NCBI GenBank assembly: GCA_965228425.1
Contig: OZ245815.1
Location: 1,240,001 to 1,304,000 of the forward strand
Reading direction: 5' to 3'
Source: JAJFJD01 sp965228425
Lineage (GTDB): Bacteria > Pseudomonadota > Alphaproteobacteria > UBA8366
DNA: 64,000 bases
Positions 17,591-25,819 of the stretch are shown here, in pieces. Numbering within the stretch: the first letter of the stretch is position 1; each line of letters opens with the position of its first letter. Below the pieces are notes generated by a model that was not told where the DNA came from, made no database searches, and saw nothing but the letters and a program-made list of their open reading frames with translations. The position numbers were made by a program, and so were the translations under genes.

Positions 17591-17659
17591 TCACAGCAGG
17601 AATAGGCAAATTACCAGGCCGACAAAGCCCAAAATCGCGAATTGGATGAGATACGGCAC
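17591..17659 (-). CDS. Possible 22-residue hydrophobic peptide after pgeF
   Basis: A GTG codon three bases after the pgeF stop opens a frame of 22 codons that is almost entirely hydrophobic (MPYLIQFAILGFVGLVICLF, then LL and TGA). It looks like a single membrane helix. It is in the same frame as pgeF, separated only by TAA-CCC, so it could be expressed by reinitiation or as a read-through extension that anchors PgeF. There is no convincing ribosome site. It may also be chance sequence; the evidence is the unusual composition and placement only. Confidence 0.25.
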   Translation of the reverse strand: MPYLIQFAILGFVGLVICLFLL

Positions 17660-17662
17660 GGG

Positions 17663-18448
17663 TTACCCGGTCACCAGGATGGCGGACAGGCCGCGGCCGT
17701 AGTCCTTCTCGCCGCGATGCGTGGCCCGCCGGTAGCTGAAGAACAGGTCTTCTTCGGCGCAGGTATCGTGGGGGAGCACGACGATGTCCGCCAGCCCCAA
17801 CGACTGGAGCTGGGCTTCCACATAGCCCGGTAGATCGAACATATGATGTCCGTCGCGGGTCGAGGGGCGGAAGAAGCGGGCATTTTCCTCGTTCTCGGCG
17901 AGGAAAGGGGCCGGAAACTCGGGCCCGACCTCGTAGGAGGGCTGTGCGATCGTCGGGCCGACCGCGGCATGGATTCGCTTCCGGTCGGCGCCCATTTCCT
18001 CCATAGCGGTGAGGGTGGCACCCAGGACGCCGCCGACCGCGCCGCGCCAACCCGCATGGGCCGCGCCGACGATCGAACCGTCCTCGGCCGCGAACAGCAC
18101 CGGCGTACAGTCCGCTGAGAGGACGCCGATGGCGATGCCCGGCGTCGCGGTCACCATGGCGTCGGCTTGCGGCGAGTCCGCCGGGTTCCAGGATCCGGTG
18201 ACCCGCTCCACGTCTTTGCCGTGAATCTGATACACCGTGTTCAGCGCCGTCGCGCCGTCGAGGGCGGCGAGCGCCCGGCGCCGGTTCTCCGCCACGTCCT
18301 CCGAAACGTCGTCGGACCCGAAGCCGACATTCAGCGAGGCGTAGATCGAACCGCTGACGCCGCCCTGACGGGTGAAGAAACCGTGGGCGATGCCCTTGAT
18401 CGCGGATAACGATTCGGCGGTGATCGGCGTAGGACGGGTGTCGGTCAT
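17663..18448 (-). CDS. pgeF: Peptidoglycan editing factor PgeF (YfiH, multicopper-oxidase-like fold)
   Basis: A 261-residue member of the YfiH/DUF152 family. E. coli YfiH removes mis-incorporated residues from UDP-MurNAc precursors, while other members act as purine nucleoside-cleaving enzymes. Key blocks are HGFFTRQGGVSGSIYASLNVG, the metal-site SADCTPVL and AAHAGWRGAVGGV, the ending HRGEKDYGRGLSAI, and a CAEEDLFFSYRR block with the third ligand region. It lies 11 bases downstream of the MidA-like gene, in a group hldD-lgt-midA-pgeF typical of alphaproteobacteria. Confidence 0.92.
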   Translation of the reverse strand: MTDTRPTPITAESLSAIKGIAHGFFTRQGGVSGSIYASLNVGFGSDDVSEDVAENRRRALAALDGATALNTVYQIHGKDVERVTGSWNPADSPQADAMVTATPGIAIGVLSADCTPVLFAAEDGSIVGAAHAGWRGAVGGVLGATLTAMEEMGADRKRIHAAVGPTIAQPSYEVGPEFPAPFLAENEENARFFRPSTRDGHHMFDLPGYVEAQLQSLGLADIVVLPHDTCAEEDLFFSYRRATHRGEKDYGRGLSAILVTG

Positions 18449-18459
18449 CGTTCAATCCG

Positions 18460-19548
18460 TTAGGGAGAAGCCGTTGCCGCATGGTCGAAGGCCGGCGGCG
18501 CCGGCATATCACGGTGGCAAAGCGCCAGGGCCTTGAACAAGGTGCCCATTTCCGCTGGATCGATCAAGCGCCGGCACGCGGATTCGATCGCGTGCCGCTG
18601 GTCCGCCGAGGCCCGCTGCATCAATTGCTCCACCCGCATCTCGATCCCGAGACTGCGCAGGAGATCGCCTTGGGTGATGGGGCCGTAGACGGTCGCGTGC
18701 GGTTGTGCGGCATCGCGCAAATCCCTGAAATTGACATGCGCGGTCAGGTCCGCGGTGCCGGGATCGGACAGAAAATCATGCCGTTCATGCCGCCGCACCG
18801 CTTGCAGCGTCGCATCGCCGGTTGGTTCCGCGTAGCCATAGTCGATGGCAAGGGCCGCGCCGCCGTGTTCGGCGAGCCGTTCCGCGATGGCCGTCGCGAT
18901 GGAGATCGCGGCGGGGCAAACCTCGGCGATGGCGCCCGCGGCGGCTTCCCGGCCCGCGAGCAAGGCGGTCGCAGGCGTCGCCGCGGGCGACGTTGTGAGG
19001 ACGAGCCTGTCGCCGTCGACGGTTACGACATTTTCCCGCCAACCGTCGCCGGTCCGCTTGAATTGATGCACGGGCAAGGCGTCGAAGAATTCGTTGGCGA
19101 TGACGATCAAGGGGCCGTCCGGAACACGGGTTATATCGTCATGCCAGGCCGGATGATGGTCGCCAAGCGTGACGGCCTGCATATCCCGCAGGACCGGACT
19201 CGTCTCGATCAGGTGGACCGATGCGGCCTCGCCGAATTCCGGCAGCACCCGCGCGGCGCGCAAGGCGTCCTGCATCAGCGTTCCGCGTCCCGGGCCGAGT
19301 TCGATCAGGTTGAAGGCGGAAGGGTCGCCCATCAGCCGCCACACCTCCGCGCACCATAGCCCGATCAGTTCGCCGAACATCTGGCTGATCTCGGGCGCGG
19401 TGATGAAATCGCCGGTCCGGCCGAACGGATCCTTGCCCATGTAGTAGCCATGCTGGGGATGGCCCAACGCTTCCGCCATGAACTCGGCGATGCTGATCGG
19501 TCCCTGCAGGCTGATTCGGCGGACGATGCTGCGGGAAAGCGGTGTCAC
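18460..19548 (-). CDS. MidA-family (NDUFAF7-like) SAM-dependent methyltransferase
   Basis: A protein of 362 residues related to mitochondrial NDUFAF7, which dimethylates an arginine of the complex I NDUFS2 subunit. It shows FMAEALGHPQHGYYMGKDPFGRTGDF and TAPEISQMFGELIGLW, then the SAM loop IELGPGRGTLMQD and FDALPVHQF. The start is the GTG at 19548 that overlaps the lgt stop (GTGA), giving MTPLSRSIVRR, as expected for the family; the longer frame lies inside lgt. Bacterial substrates are not established. Confidence 0.9.
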   Translation of the reverse strand: MTPLSRSIVRRISLQGPISIAEFMAEALGHPQHGYYMGKDPFGRTGDFITAPEISQMFGELIGLWCAEVWRLMGDPSAFNLIELGPGRGTLMQDALRAARVLPEFGEAASVHLIETSPVLRDMQAVTLGDHHPAWHDDITRVPDGPLIVIANEFFDALPVHQFKRTGDGWRENVVTVDGDRLVLTTSPAATPATALLAGREAAAGAIAEVCPAAISIATAIAERLAEHGGAALAIDYGYAEPTGDATLQAVRRHERHDFLSDPGTADLTAHVNFRDLRDAAQPHATVYGPITQGDLLRSLGIEMRVEQLMQRASADQRHAIESACRRLIDPAEMGTLFKALALCHRDMPAPPAFDHAATASP

Positions 19549-20360
19549 GTCCCGCTCTTCACCGTGACCGGCGGTTGCCGCTGCGCGTTCCAGATCAGAT
19601 ACAGGCCATACAGCACCATTGGTATCGATAGCCATTGGCCATAAGTCGTGCCGAAGGCCAGGAAGCCGATATACGCATCGGGCTCCCGGACCGTCTCGAC
19701 GAGGATACGGGACAGGCCATAGCCGGTCAGGAACACGCCGGACACCAAACCGGTCCGCAGGAGCGCGTCGCGGCGGTAGACGAGCACCGCGATGACGGCG
19801 AACAGCACGAGTCCCTCAAGCAGCGCCTCGTATAATTGGCTGGGGTGGCGCGGTGAAGGGCCGCCGTTCGGGAAGATCACCCCCCAAGGCGCGTCCGTCA
19901 CGCGGCCCCACAATTCGGCATTGATGAAATTGGCGATCCGGCCGAAGAACAAGCCGATCGGGGTCGCCGCCGCGATGATGTCGGACAGCGGGAAGAAACC
20001 GGTGCCGTGGCGCCGGCCGAAGATGATCATCGCAACGATCACGCCGAGCAACCCGCCGTGGAAGGACATGCCGCCGCGCCAGACCTGAAGGATGTCGAGC
20101 GGATTGGCGAGGTAATAGGCCGGTTGATAGAAAATCACGAAGCCCAATCGGCCGCCGAGCACGACGCCGATGGTGGCCCAGACCATAAAATCGTCGATAT
20201 GTTTGGGCGTCACCGTATTCGGGGGGCGTTTCGCCAGCCGCAGACAGTACTGCCAGCCACCGATCAGGCCGGCGATATAGGCCAACGCGTACCAACGGAT
20301 CGCCAGCGGTCCGATCTGCACGGCGATCGGGTCGATATCGGGAAAGACATAAGGGCCCAT
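19545..20360 (-). CDS. lgt: Phosphatidylglycerol-prolipoprotein diacylglyceryl transferase
   Basis: A 271-residue inner-membrane enzyme that adds diacylglycerol to the lipobox cysteine of prolipoproteins. The Lgt signature GRIANFINAELWGR, an HPSQLYEALLEGLVLF block with catalytic residues and the N-terminal RWYALAYIAGLIGG with an essential Tyr/His region are visible; seven hydrophobic helices can be traced. It follows hldD by four bases and overlaps the MidA-like gene. It would modify, for instance, the lipoprotein encoded at 6174-6662. Confidence 0.97.
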   Translation of the reverse strand: MGPYVFPDIDPIAVQIGPLAIRWYALAYIAGLIGGWQYCLRLAKRPPNTVTPKHIDDFMVWATIGVVLGGRLGFVIFYQPAYYLANPLDILQVWRGGMSFHGGLLGVIVAMIIFGRRHGTGFFPLSDIIAAATPIGLFFGRIANFINAELWGRVTDAPWGVIFPNGGPSPRHPSQLYEALLEGLVLFAVIAVLVYRRDALLRTGLVSGVFLTGYGLSRILVETVREPDAYIGFLAFGTTYGQWLSIPMVLYGLYLIWNAQRQPPVTVKSGT

Positions 20361-20364
20361 CAGG

Positions 20365-21348
20365 TCACCGGTGTGGATCGTTGGTTGCCAGGTAGTCTGT
20401 GATATAGCGCGCGACGCCGTCTTCCAGGGTGGTGAAGGGACGGTCGTAGCCGCTGTCGCGAAGCCGCGTCATGTCGGCCTCGGTAAAATACTGGTAGTTC
20501 GCCCGGATGTTTTCCGGCGTGTCGATATAGTCGATCTCAGGGTCGCGGCCCATCGCGTCGAAACAGGCGTGGGCCAAATCCAGAAAACTGCGCGCAGCAC
20601 CCGTGCCGCAGTTGTAGATGCCATTCACGCCGGGATTATCGAGTAGCCAGAGCATCACGTCGACACAGTCGCCGACCCAGATGAAATCCCGGCATTGTCC
20701 GCCGTCCGCGTAGTCCGGATGATGCGAGCGGAACAGCTTGACCCGGCCATCCGCGGAAATCTGCTCGTAAAGCTGTATCGCGACGCTGCGCTGGCCGCCC
20801 TTGTGCTGCTCGTTGGGCCCGTAGACGTTGAAGAATTTCAAGCCGGCCCACTGCCGGGGGCGGTGTCCGGCCGCGGCGAGATACACCGCGTTCAGGTCGA
20901 AGAGCTGTTTCGACAGGCCATAGGCGTTCAACGGATGGAGGCGCCCAAGCGCGGCGGGATCGTTGTCGTCGATGAATCCGGCCTGACCGTCGCCGTAGGT
21001 CGCCGCGGAAGAGGCATAGATCAAGCGCCGGTCGCGAGCGCTGCACCAGCGCCACAGGTCGAGCGAAACGCCGACATTGTTGTCGAGAAGAAAATCCATG
21101 TTGGTTTCGGTGGTGGCCGACGATGCACCCATGTGGAAGATCGTTTCCACGGTATCCCCGTTCGCCGCCAGCCAGGGAACAAGGTCGTCGGGCCCGAAGA
21201 CCTCCGAAACACGATGCTTGGCGATGTTGGTGGATTTTTCGGCGCTGTCCACGACATCGCAGACCGCGATGGGGTCGCCGCCGCGTTCCGACAGCGCCGC
21301 GACCAGGTTCGAGCCTATGAATCCGGCGCCGCCGGTGACGAGAAACAT
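20365..21348 (-). CDS. hldD: ADP-L-glycero-D-manno-heptose 6-epimerase
   Basis: A 327-residue extended SDR that converts ADP-D-glycero- to ADP-L-glycero-manno-heptose for the lipopolysaccharide inner core. The N-terminal MFLVTGGAGFIGSNLV is the nucleotide fold, NAYGLSKQLFD holds the YxxxK pair, and KFFNVYGPNEQHKGGQRSV, CRDFIWVGDCVDV and YNCGTGAARSF are HldD blocks. The start was set to 21348 because family similarity begins there and AGGA precedes it; seven more codons are open upstream. It implies a Gram-negative LPS with heptose. Confidence 0.95.
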   Translation of the reverse strand: MFLVTGGAGFIGSNLVAALSERGGDPIAVCDVVDSAEKSTNIAKHRVSEVFGPDDLVPWLAANGDTVETIFHMGASSATTETNMDFLLDNNVGVSLDLWRWCSARDRRLIYASSAATYGDGQAGFIDDNDPAALGRLHPLNAYGLSKQLFDLNAVYLAAAGHRPRQWAGLKFFNVYGPNEQHKGGQRSVAIQLYEQISADGRVKLFRSHHPDYADGGQCRDFIWVGDCVDVMLWLLDNPGVNGIYNCGTGAARSFLDLAHACFDAMGRDPEIDYIDTPENIRANYQYFTEADMTRLRDSGYDRPFTTLEDGVARYITDYLATNDPHR

Positions 21349-21524
21349 GTAAATGCAGTCCTGGTGCAATCCTGGTTGCGGACAGGGTCTCCCTTATAGG
21401 CAGGCGTCCCGCAGGGGGCAAGTCAAGCTCGATCTTGTATCGGCGCGTCCGCGCTTCTATATCTGAAAGACACCCGCGTTCCGCCGATTTGGCGGAGCGC
21501 CGGCTCCCGGCAGGAGGAAGAACC

Positions 21525-21839
21525 ATGCAAACCGACAACCGTCTTCTGGACGATCTGGCCCGCGTTGCGGGCGGTGCCATGGGCGCTTTATCCGGGGTTC
21601 GGACCGAGGTGGAAGAAATGGTCCGCCAGCGATTGGAGCGGCTGCTCTCCGATATGGATCTCGTGCCGCGAGACGAGTTCGAGGCGGTACAGGCCATGGC
21701 GGAAAAGGCCCGCTTGGAACAGGAGAAGCTCGAAAAACGTGTCGCGGCCCTGGAAGCCGCGCTGACCGAAAAGAAGGCGGCGAAACCGCGCCGAACCAAG
21801 TCGGCCGGTGCCTCGAAGACGGGCAAGAAAAGCACGTAG
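21525..21839 (+). CDS. UbiK-like accessory factor (BMFP domain)
   Basis: A 104-residue protein with an N-terminal helix (NRLLDDLARVAGGAMGALSGVRTEVEEMVRQRLE), then a predicted coiled coil (residues about 50-85, EKARLEQEKLEKRVAALEAAL) and a Lys-rich tail AAKPRRTKSAGASKTGKKS. This matches the YqiC/UbiK family, which supports aerobic ubiquinone synthesis at the membrane in E. coli and promotes membrane fusion in vitro. The start follows an excellent CAGGAGGAAG site; the longer frame is rejected. It stands alone, divergent from hldD. Confidence 0.85.
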   Translation: MQTDNRLLDDLARVAGGAMGALSGVRTEVEEMVRQRLERLLSDMDLVPRDEFEAVQAMAEKARLEQEKLEKRVAALEAALTEKKAAKPRRTKSAGASKTGKKST

Positions 21840-21888
21840 AACCTTGCCGCGCGACGCGCGGTATCATCTCCGAATTCGTATCAAATCC

Positions 21889-21917
21889 GACAAACGGAAC
21901 TTTTTTCCGATTGTCGC
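21889..21917. repeat. Strong imperfect inverted repeat downstream of the ubiK-like gene
   Basis: CGACAAACGGAA and TTCCGATTGTCG form arms of 12 with a single A-A mismatch around a five-base loop. No T-tract follows it, and a shorter CCGCGC-GAC-GCGCGG hairpin lies just after the upstream stop codon. It could be a transcription-stopping or RNA-stability element, or an operator for the YbjN operon. Confidence 0.4.
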
Positions 21918-22099
21918 ATAATCTTCGCTTGCCCCCGCGGAGTCTCTTCTGGCAATCTAGGTATTGTGGTTGAGGGAGGTGCATAACCACTATATGTTCC
22001 AAATCACGTCGAATCCGGAGGTTGCTCAGGAGCGTGGGCCTGAGAGAAACGATCGCCGGATTTCCCGTAAAATCGGATTACTCTTGGGAGGTCGCGCGC

Positions 22100-22603
22100 A
22101 TGGGGATTCTTTCGGCTGATCTAGGCGATGAGTCCATGAATCCAATCGACCTGCTGGAAGAACTGGTCGTCGCCAACGAATGGGCCTTCGACCGATCCAG
22201 CGATCATGAAATGGTGGTCGAAACGACCGGCCGGTGGTGCGACTACCGGATGTTCTTCATTTGGCGCGAGGATCTCAGTGCGCTCTACTTCACCTGCGTC
22301 TTCGACACGCGGGTGCCCGAAGACAAACGGCCGGCGATCACCGAACTGATCTGCCTTGCCAACGAGAAGCTCTGGCTCGGCCATTTCGATGTCAGTTCCG
22401 ATGACAGGCTCCCGATGTTCCGCCACACCATATTGACGCGCGGCTGGCAGACCTTGGCGCCGGAACTTCTCGAAGACATGGTCGATATCGCGATTGCCGA
22501 ATGCGAGCGTTTTTACCCGGCGCTTCAATTTGTCGTGTGGGCAGGTCATACGCCCGGCGACGCGATCGCATCTGCTATGATGGATACGGTCGGAGAAGCC
22601 TGA
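22100..22603 (+). CDS. YbjN domain-containing protein
   Basis: A 167-residue protein of the YbjN (DUF1790) family, a type III secretion chaperone-like fold. It begins MGILSADLGDESMNPIDLLEELV, contains DHEMVVETTGRWCDYRMFF and SALYFTCVFDTRVPEDKR, and VWAGHTPGDAIASAMMDT near the end. The start was set at the ATG with GGGAGG eight bases upstream; the TTG-started longer frame was rejected. It is followed by proC after 15 bases, an arrangement frequent in alphaproteobacteria. In E. coli YbjN affects motility and stress responses, but no biochemical activity is known. Confidence 0.85.
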   Translation: MGILSADLGDESMNPIDLLEELVVANEWAFDRSSDHEMVVETTGRWCDYRMFFIWREDLSALYFTCVFDTRVPEDKRPAITELICLANEKLWLGHFDVSSDDRLPMFRHTILTRGWQTLAPELLEDMVDIAIAECERFYPALQFVVWAGHTPGDAIASAMMDTVGEA

Positions 22604-22618
22604 CCGGGAGATAGTTTC

Positions 22619-23440
22619 ATGACTGCGACGTTGGATCGGCCGCTCCTGCTCGTGGGATGCGGCAAGATGGGTTCTGCCATGCTGTCGGGCTGGCAGTCGA
22701 GCGGCATAACCGCCGGGGGCGTTTACGTCGTCGAGCCGTATGGATTGCCGGAATCGGTCGACGCCGCCGGGGTCCAGGCCGTGCAATCCGACGAGGCCTT
22801 GCCGGGTGATCTCGATCCGGAAGTCGTCGTCTTCGCGGTGAAGCCGCAGCAAATGGATGATGTGGCGCCGCGCTACGAGCGTTTTGCCGCGCCGGGAACG
22901 CTGTTCGTCTCCATCGCGGCGGGCACCACCATCGGCGTATTCGAAAAACACCTTGGAGACGGCGCCGCAATCGTGCGGGCAATGCCGAACACGCCGGCGG
23001 CCATCGGGCAGGGCATCACCGTCGCCTGCCCAAACGCGCAGACAACGGCGGATCAGGCCGCGCTCGCCGAAGCGCTGTTGTCGGCCACCGGCGAATGCTT
23101 GAGCGTGACGGACGAAGCGTTGATGGATCCCGTGACCGCATTGTCCGGCAGCGGGCCGGCCTATGTGTTCCTGATGATCGAGGCGATGGCGGCCGCCGGT
23201 GCGGCGGCGGGGTTGCCGCAAGACATGGCCGACCGTCTGGCCCTGGTCACGGTGGCCGGCGCCGGTCAACTCGCCCTGCAGGGGCCGGAAACGCCGTCCA
23301 CCCTGCGGGAGAATGTGACCAGCCCCGGCGGCACGACATTCGCCGCGCTTCAGGTGTTGATGGCCGAACCCGGATTGAAAGAGCTGATGGCGAAGGCGAT
23401 CGCCGCGGCGACCGAGCGCGGCAAGGAACTGGCGAGCTAG
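22619..23440 (+). CDS. proC: Pyrroline-5-carboxylate reductase
   Basis: A 273-residue enzyme reducing 1-pyrroline-5-carboxylate to L-proline with NAD(P)H. The Rossmann loop VGCGKMGSAMLSGW, VVVFAVKPQQMDDV, SIAAGTTIGVFE, RAMPNTPAAIGQGITV and the signature ALSGSGPAYVFLMIEAMAAAGAAAGLP with ENVTSPGGTTFAAL near the end are all intact. The ribosome site is CGGGAG. It is the second gene after the YbjN gene and is probably co-transcribed with the following TetR/COQ9-like gene. Confidence 0.97.
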   Translation: MTATLDRPLLLVGCGKMGSAMLSGWQSSGITAGGVYVVEPYGLPESVDAAGVQAVQSDEALPGDLDPEVVVFAVKPQQMDDVAPRYERFAAPGTLFVSIAAGTTIGVFEKHLGDGAAIVRAMPNTPAAIGQGITVACPNAQTTADQAALAEALLSATGECLSVTDEALMDPVTALSGSGPAYVFLMIEAMAAAGAAAGLPQDMADRLALVTVAGAGQLALQGPETPSTLRENVTSPGGTTFAALQVLMAEPGLKELMAKAIAAATERGKELAS

Positions 23441-23502
23441 CTAGTTTCCGGCCGGCGCATTAAGGGCTCCCGTTGATCGGCGGTGACGGCTACAATCCCG
23501 CC

Positions 23503-24117
23503 ATGACGGAGCCCATGGACACCACTTCCCGACTCGTGACGGCGGCGTTCGACCTTATCCCCGAACAGGGATGGGCAGGTCTTTCCCTCGCCGATATGGC
23601 CGAAAAGGCCGACATCCCGCAGGACGAAATGCGGCAGGTCTTTCCCTGCAAAGCATCGCTGCTGACGGGTATGGCTGCGTGGGTTGAAGGGCGCGCACAG
23701 GAGACGCCGCCCGTCTTCGAAGAAGAGGATACGGTCCGGGATCGTCTGTTCGAGTTGATGATGGAGCGTCTCGATATTCTCGCCGAACACCGCCCCGCCG
23801 TGGCGGCCATTCTGCGCGACCTGCCGCGGGCGCCGCTTTCGGCGCTGCCGGCCGTCCCGGCGTTGCTGCGGCATGTCGGGGGCATCCTGGAAGAAGCCGG
23901 CGTCTCCATGCGGCCACCCACCGGACCGTTGCGGTGCAAGGGGTTGGCCGGCGTTTGGTTGGCGACCATCGCGGTTTGGGTCGATGACGAAAGCCCGGAC
24001 AGCGCCCGCACCATGGCGGCGCTGGATCGGAACCTGCGGCGCGTCGAACCGCTGGCGCAGATGCTGTCTCCGGTTTCGCAACGGCTCAGGCCGTCCGGCG
24101 AGCCGGGTGGTTTTTGA
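23503..24117 (+). CDS. TetR-like / COQ9-family protein
   Basis: A protein of about 204 residues. The N-terminal 45 residues form a TetR-type helix-turn-helix (TRLVTAAFDLIPEQGWAGLSLADMAEKADIP, then CKASLLTGM). The remainder resembles the COQ9 domain, including LFELMMERLDILAEHRPAVAAI and, near the end, VWLATIAVWVDDESPDSARTMAALDRNLRRVE. COQ9 binds lipid and aids ubiquinone synthesis, and bacterial relatives are often annotated as TetR regulators. I favour the COQ9-like reading but cannot separate the two. The start is uncertain: an alternative TTG at 23473 and an ATG at 23515 exist. Confidence 0.7.
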   Translation: MTEPMDTTSRLVTAAFDLIPEQGWAGLSLADMAEKADIPQDEMRQVFPCKASLLTGMAAWVEGRAQETPPVFEEEDTVRDRLFELMMERLDILAEHRPAVAAILRDLPRAPLSALPAVPALLRHVGGILEEAGVSMRPPTGPLRCKGLAGVWLATIAVWVDDESPDSARTMAALDRNLRRVEPLAQMLSPVSQRLRPSGEPGGF

Positions 24118-24141
24118 TGGTTCAACGCTTGGCGAGAAGAG

Positions 24142-24477
24142 ATGACGATAAGCTTCGATGATTTCCTGAAGGTCGATGTCCGTGTCGGGACCGTGACGCG
24201 CGCCGAACCCTTTCCCGAAGCCCGCAGGCCGGCGATCAAGTTATGGGTCGATTTCGGCGATGCGATAGGCGAAAAGAAAACCTCCGCGCAGATCACCAAA
24301 TACTACCAACCCGACATCTTGATCGGGCGGCAGGTCGCGGCGGTCGTCAACTTTCCGCCGAAGCAGATCGGCAAATTCATGTCCGAGATACTCGTCCTCG
24401 GCTTTCCCGACGCGGACGGCGAGGTCGTCCTGCTGTCCGTCGATCACCCCGTCCCGAACGGCGGCCGGCTGTTCTGA
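24142..24477 (+). CDS. csaA: CsaA-like tRNA-binding domain protein
   Basis: A 111-residue single OB-fold domain of the EMAP-II / C-terminal MetG type. DDFLKVDVRVGTV, RRPAIKLWVDFG, KKTSAQITKYY and VNFPPKQIGKFMSEILVLGF are the family blocks. CsaA in Bacillus shows chaperone-like, SecA-linked activity and the fold binds tRNA-like RNA. It lies 24 bases downstream of the COQ9-like gene. It converges on the histidine kinase gene. Confidence 0.9.
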   Translation: MTISFDDFLKVDVRVGTVTRAEPFPEARRPAIKLWVDFGDAIGEKKTSAQITKYYQPDILIGRQVAAVVNFPPKQIGKFMSEILVLGFPDADGEVVLLSVDHPVPNGGRLF

Positions 24478-24490
24478 TCCGCCGGCCGGT

Positions 24491-25813
24491 TTAGATCGGC
24501 AGGTGCACCACCGCCCGCAGGCCGCCGTGCGGCGAGTCCTCCAACCCGATATCACCGCCATGGTTCCGTGCGATGTCGCGCGCGATCGCCAGCCCAAGGC
24601 CGGTGCCGCCGGTCTCCGGATTCCGCGATTGGTCGAGCCGATGGAAGGGCCGGAACACATCCTGCCGCTGGTCTTCGGGAATACCGGGTCCGTCGTCGTC
24701 GATGATGATCTCGACCGCATCGTTGCGTTTGCCGGCCCGCACCCAAACCTGTCCGCCGTACCGCTCCGCGTTGGAAACGAGATTGTCGAGACAGCGGCGG
24801 AGCGCGTCCTTTTTCACCGGCAGTTCCAGTTTACCTTCAACGTGGCAGTCGACCTTTGTCCCGTTGCGTTGCCAACTCGAAACCGCATTTTCGATCAACT
24901 CGCCGAGATCGGTTGCGACCGCCGGTTCGTCGCCTTCGCCTTTTGCGAAGGTCAGGTAGCCGTCGATCATTTTCTCCATCTCGGCGACGTCGGCCTTCAA
25001 TTCGGCAGTGTCGGCGCTATCGTCGAGCATCGCCAATTGCAGTTTCATACGCGTCAACGGCGTGCGCAGATCGTGGCTGACGCCGGACAGCATGTCGGTG
25101 CGCTGCCGGATCTGGCGGCTGATCCGCGACCGCATCAGGTTGAAGGCCGCGCCGGCCTGCCGCACCTCGGTCGCGCCGGACACCTGGAAGCGTTCGTCCA
25201 GCCCTCGGCCCTTTCCGAACCGGTCCACGGCGTCGGCCAGGCGTCGGATCGGCTTGATCTGATTGCGCAGGAAGACGATGGCGACCGCCAGCAGGATGAG
25301 CGATGTGCCGACCATCCAGAACATGAAGATATAGGTCGTCGTGCTGAACACGCGCCGCCCCGGCACGAGCACGGACAGCACGCCGTCCGGCAACTGGATG
25401 TCGATGATCACGCGTTCCTTGAAAACCGTTGAATCGATGACAAAGGGGCGTTGGACGCGCTCGCGCATATCGATGGCGAGTTTTGCATCGAGAATGCCGC
25501 CGTACTCCTGATCCGTGTCCGGCAGGTTGACGCCCGGCGTAAAGGTCATTCGAAGCTGGAAATGCTGATGCGCCTTCGCGAAGGCGCGGGCTACGCCTTG
25601 CGGGCTGGGATCGCGGATCATTTCGTCGATCGTAAGGGCAATCTCGCCGGCGATCGCTGCGGTCAGCCGCCGGGTGACGGTTTCCCAATGCCGGTCGATG
25701 AAGATCGTCGCGGCGACGATCTGCAGGATGATCAGCGGGGTGACCAGGATCATCAACGCGCGGCCGAAAAGCGTCTTCGGCAGGAACCGCTTTATGGGCG
25801 CGAAAGGGTCCAT
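24491..25813 (-). CDS. EnvZ-type sensor histidine kinase
   Basis: A 440-residue membrane kinase. Two hydrophobic helices (about residues 18-38 and 160-183) bound a periplasmic domain of around 120 residues, followed by a HAMP segment, the phosphorylation site SHDLRTPLTRM with His247, and an HATPase domain with the N box (DNLVSNAERYG), DDDGPGIPEDQRQDVFRPFHR and GGTGLGLAIARDI. It follows the response regulator gene by six bases and should phosphorylate it. The stimulus is unknown. In synteny with PetP/PetR-like genes it is a plausible partner kinase. Confidence 0.95.
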   Translation of the reverse strand: MDPFAPIKRFLPKTLFGRALMILVTPLIILQIVAATIFIDRHWETVTRRLTAAIAGEIALTIDEMIRDPSPQGVARAFAKAHQHFQLRMTFTPGVNLPDTDQEYGGILDAKLAIDMRERVQRPFVIDSTVFKERVIIDIQLPDGVLSVLVPGRRVFSTTTYIFMFWMVGTSLILLAVAIVFLRNQIKPIRRLADAVDRFGKGRGLDERFQVSGATEVRQAGAAFNLMRSRISRQIRQRTDMLSGVSHDLRTPLTRMKLQLAMLDDSADTAELKADVAEMEKMIDGYLTFAKGEGDEPAVATDLGELIENAVSSWQRNGTKVDCHVEGKLELPVKKDALRRCLDNLVSNAERYGGQVWVRAGKRNDAVEIIIDDDGPGIPEDQRQDVFRPFHRLDQSRNPETGGTGLGLAIARDIARNHGGDIGLEDSPHGGLRAVVHLPI

Positions 25814-25819
25814 CGGTCG

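Noticed and set aside
21994..22107. Short upstream frame (MFQITSNPEV...) before the YbjN gene
   Set aside because: Ribosome site is about 14 bases away and composition is not convincing; possible but not supported.
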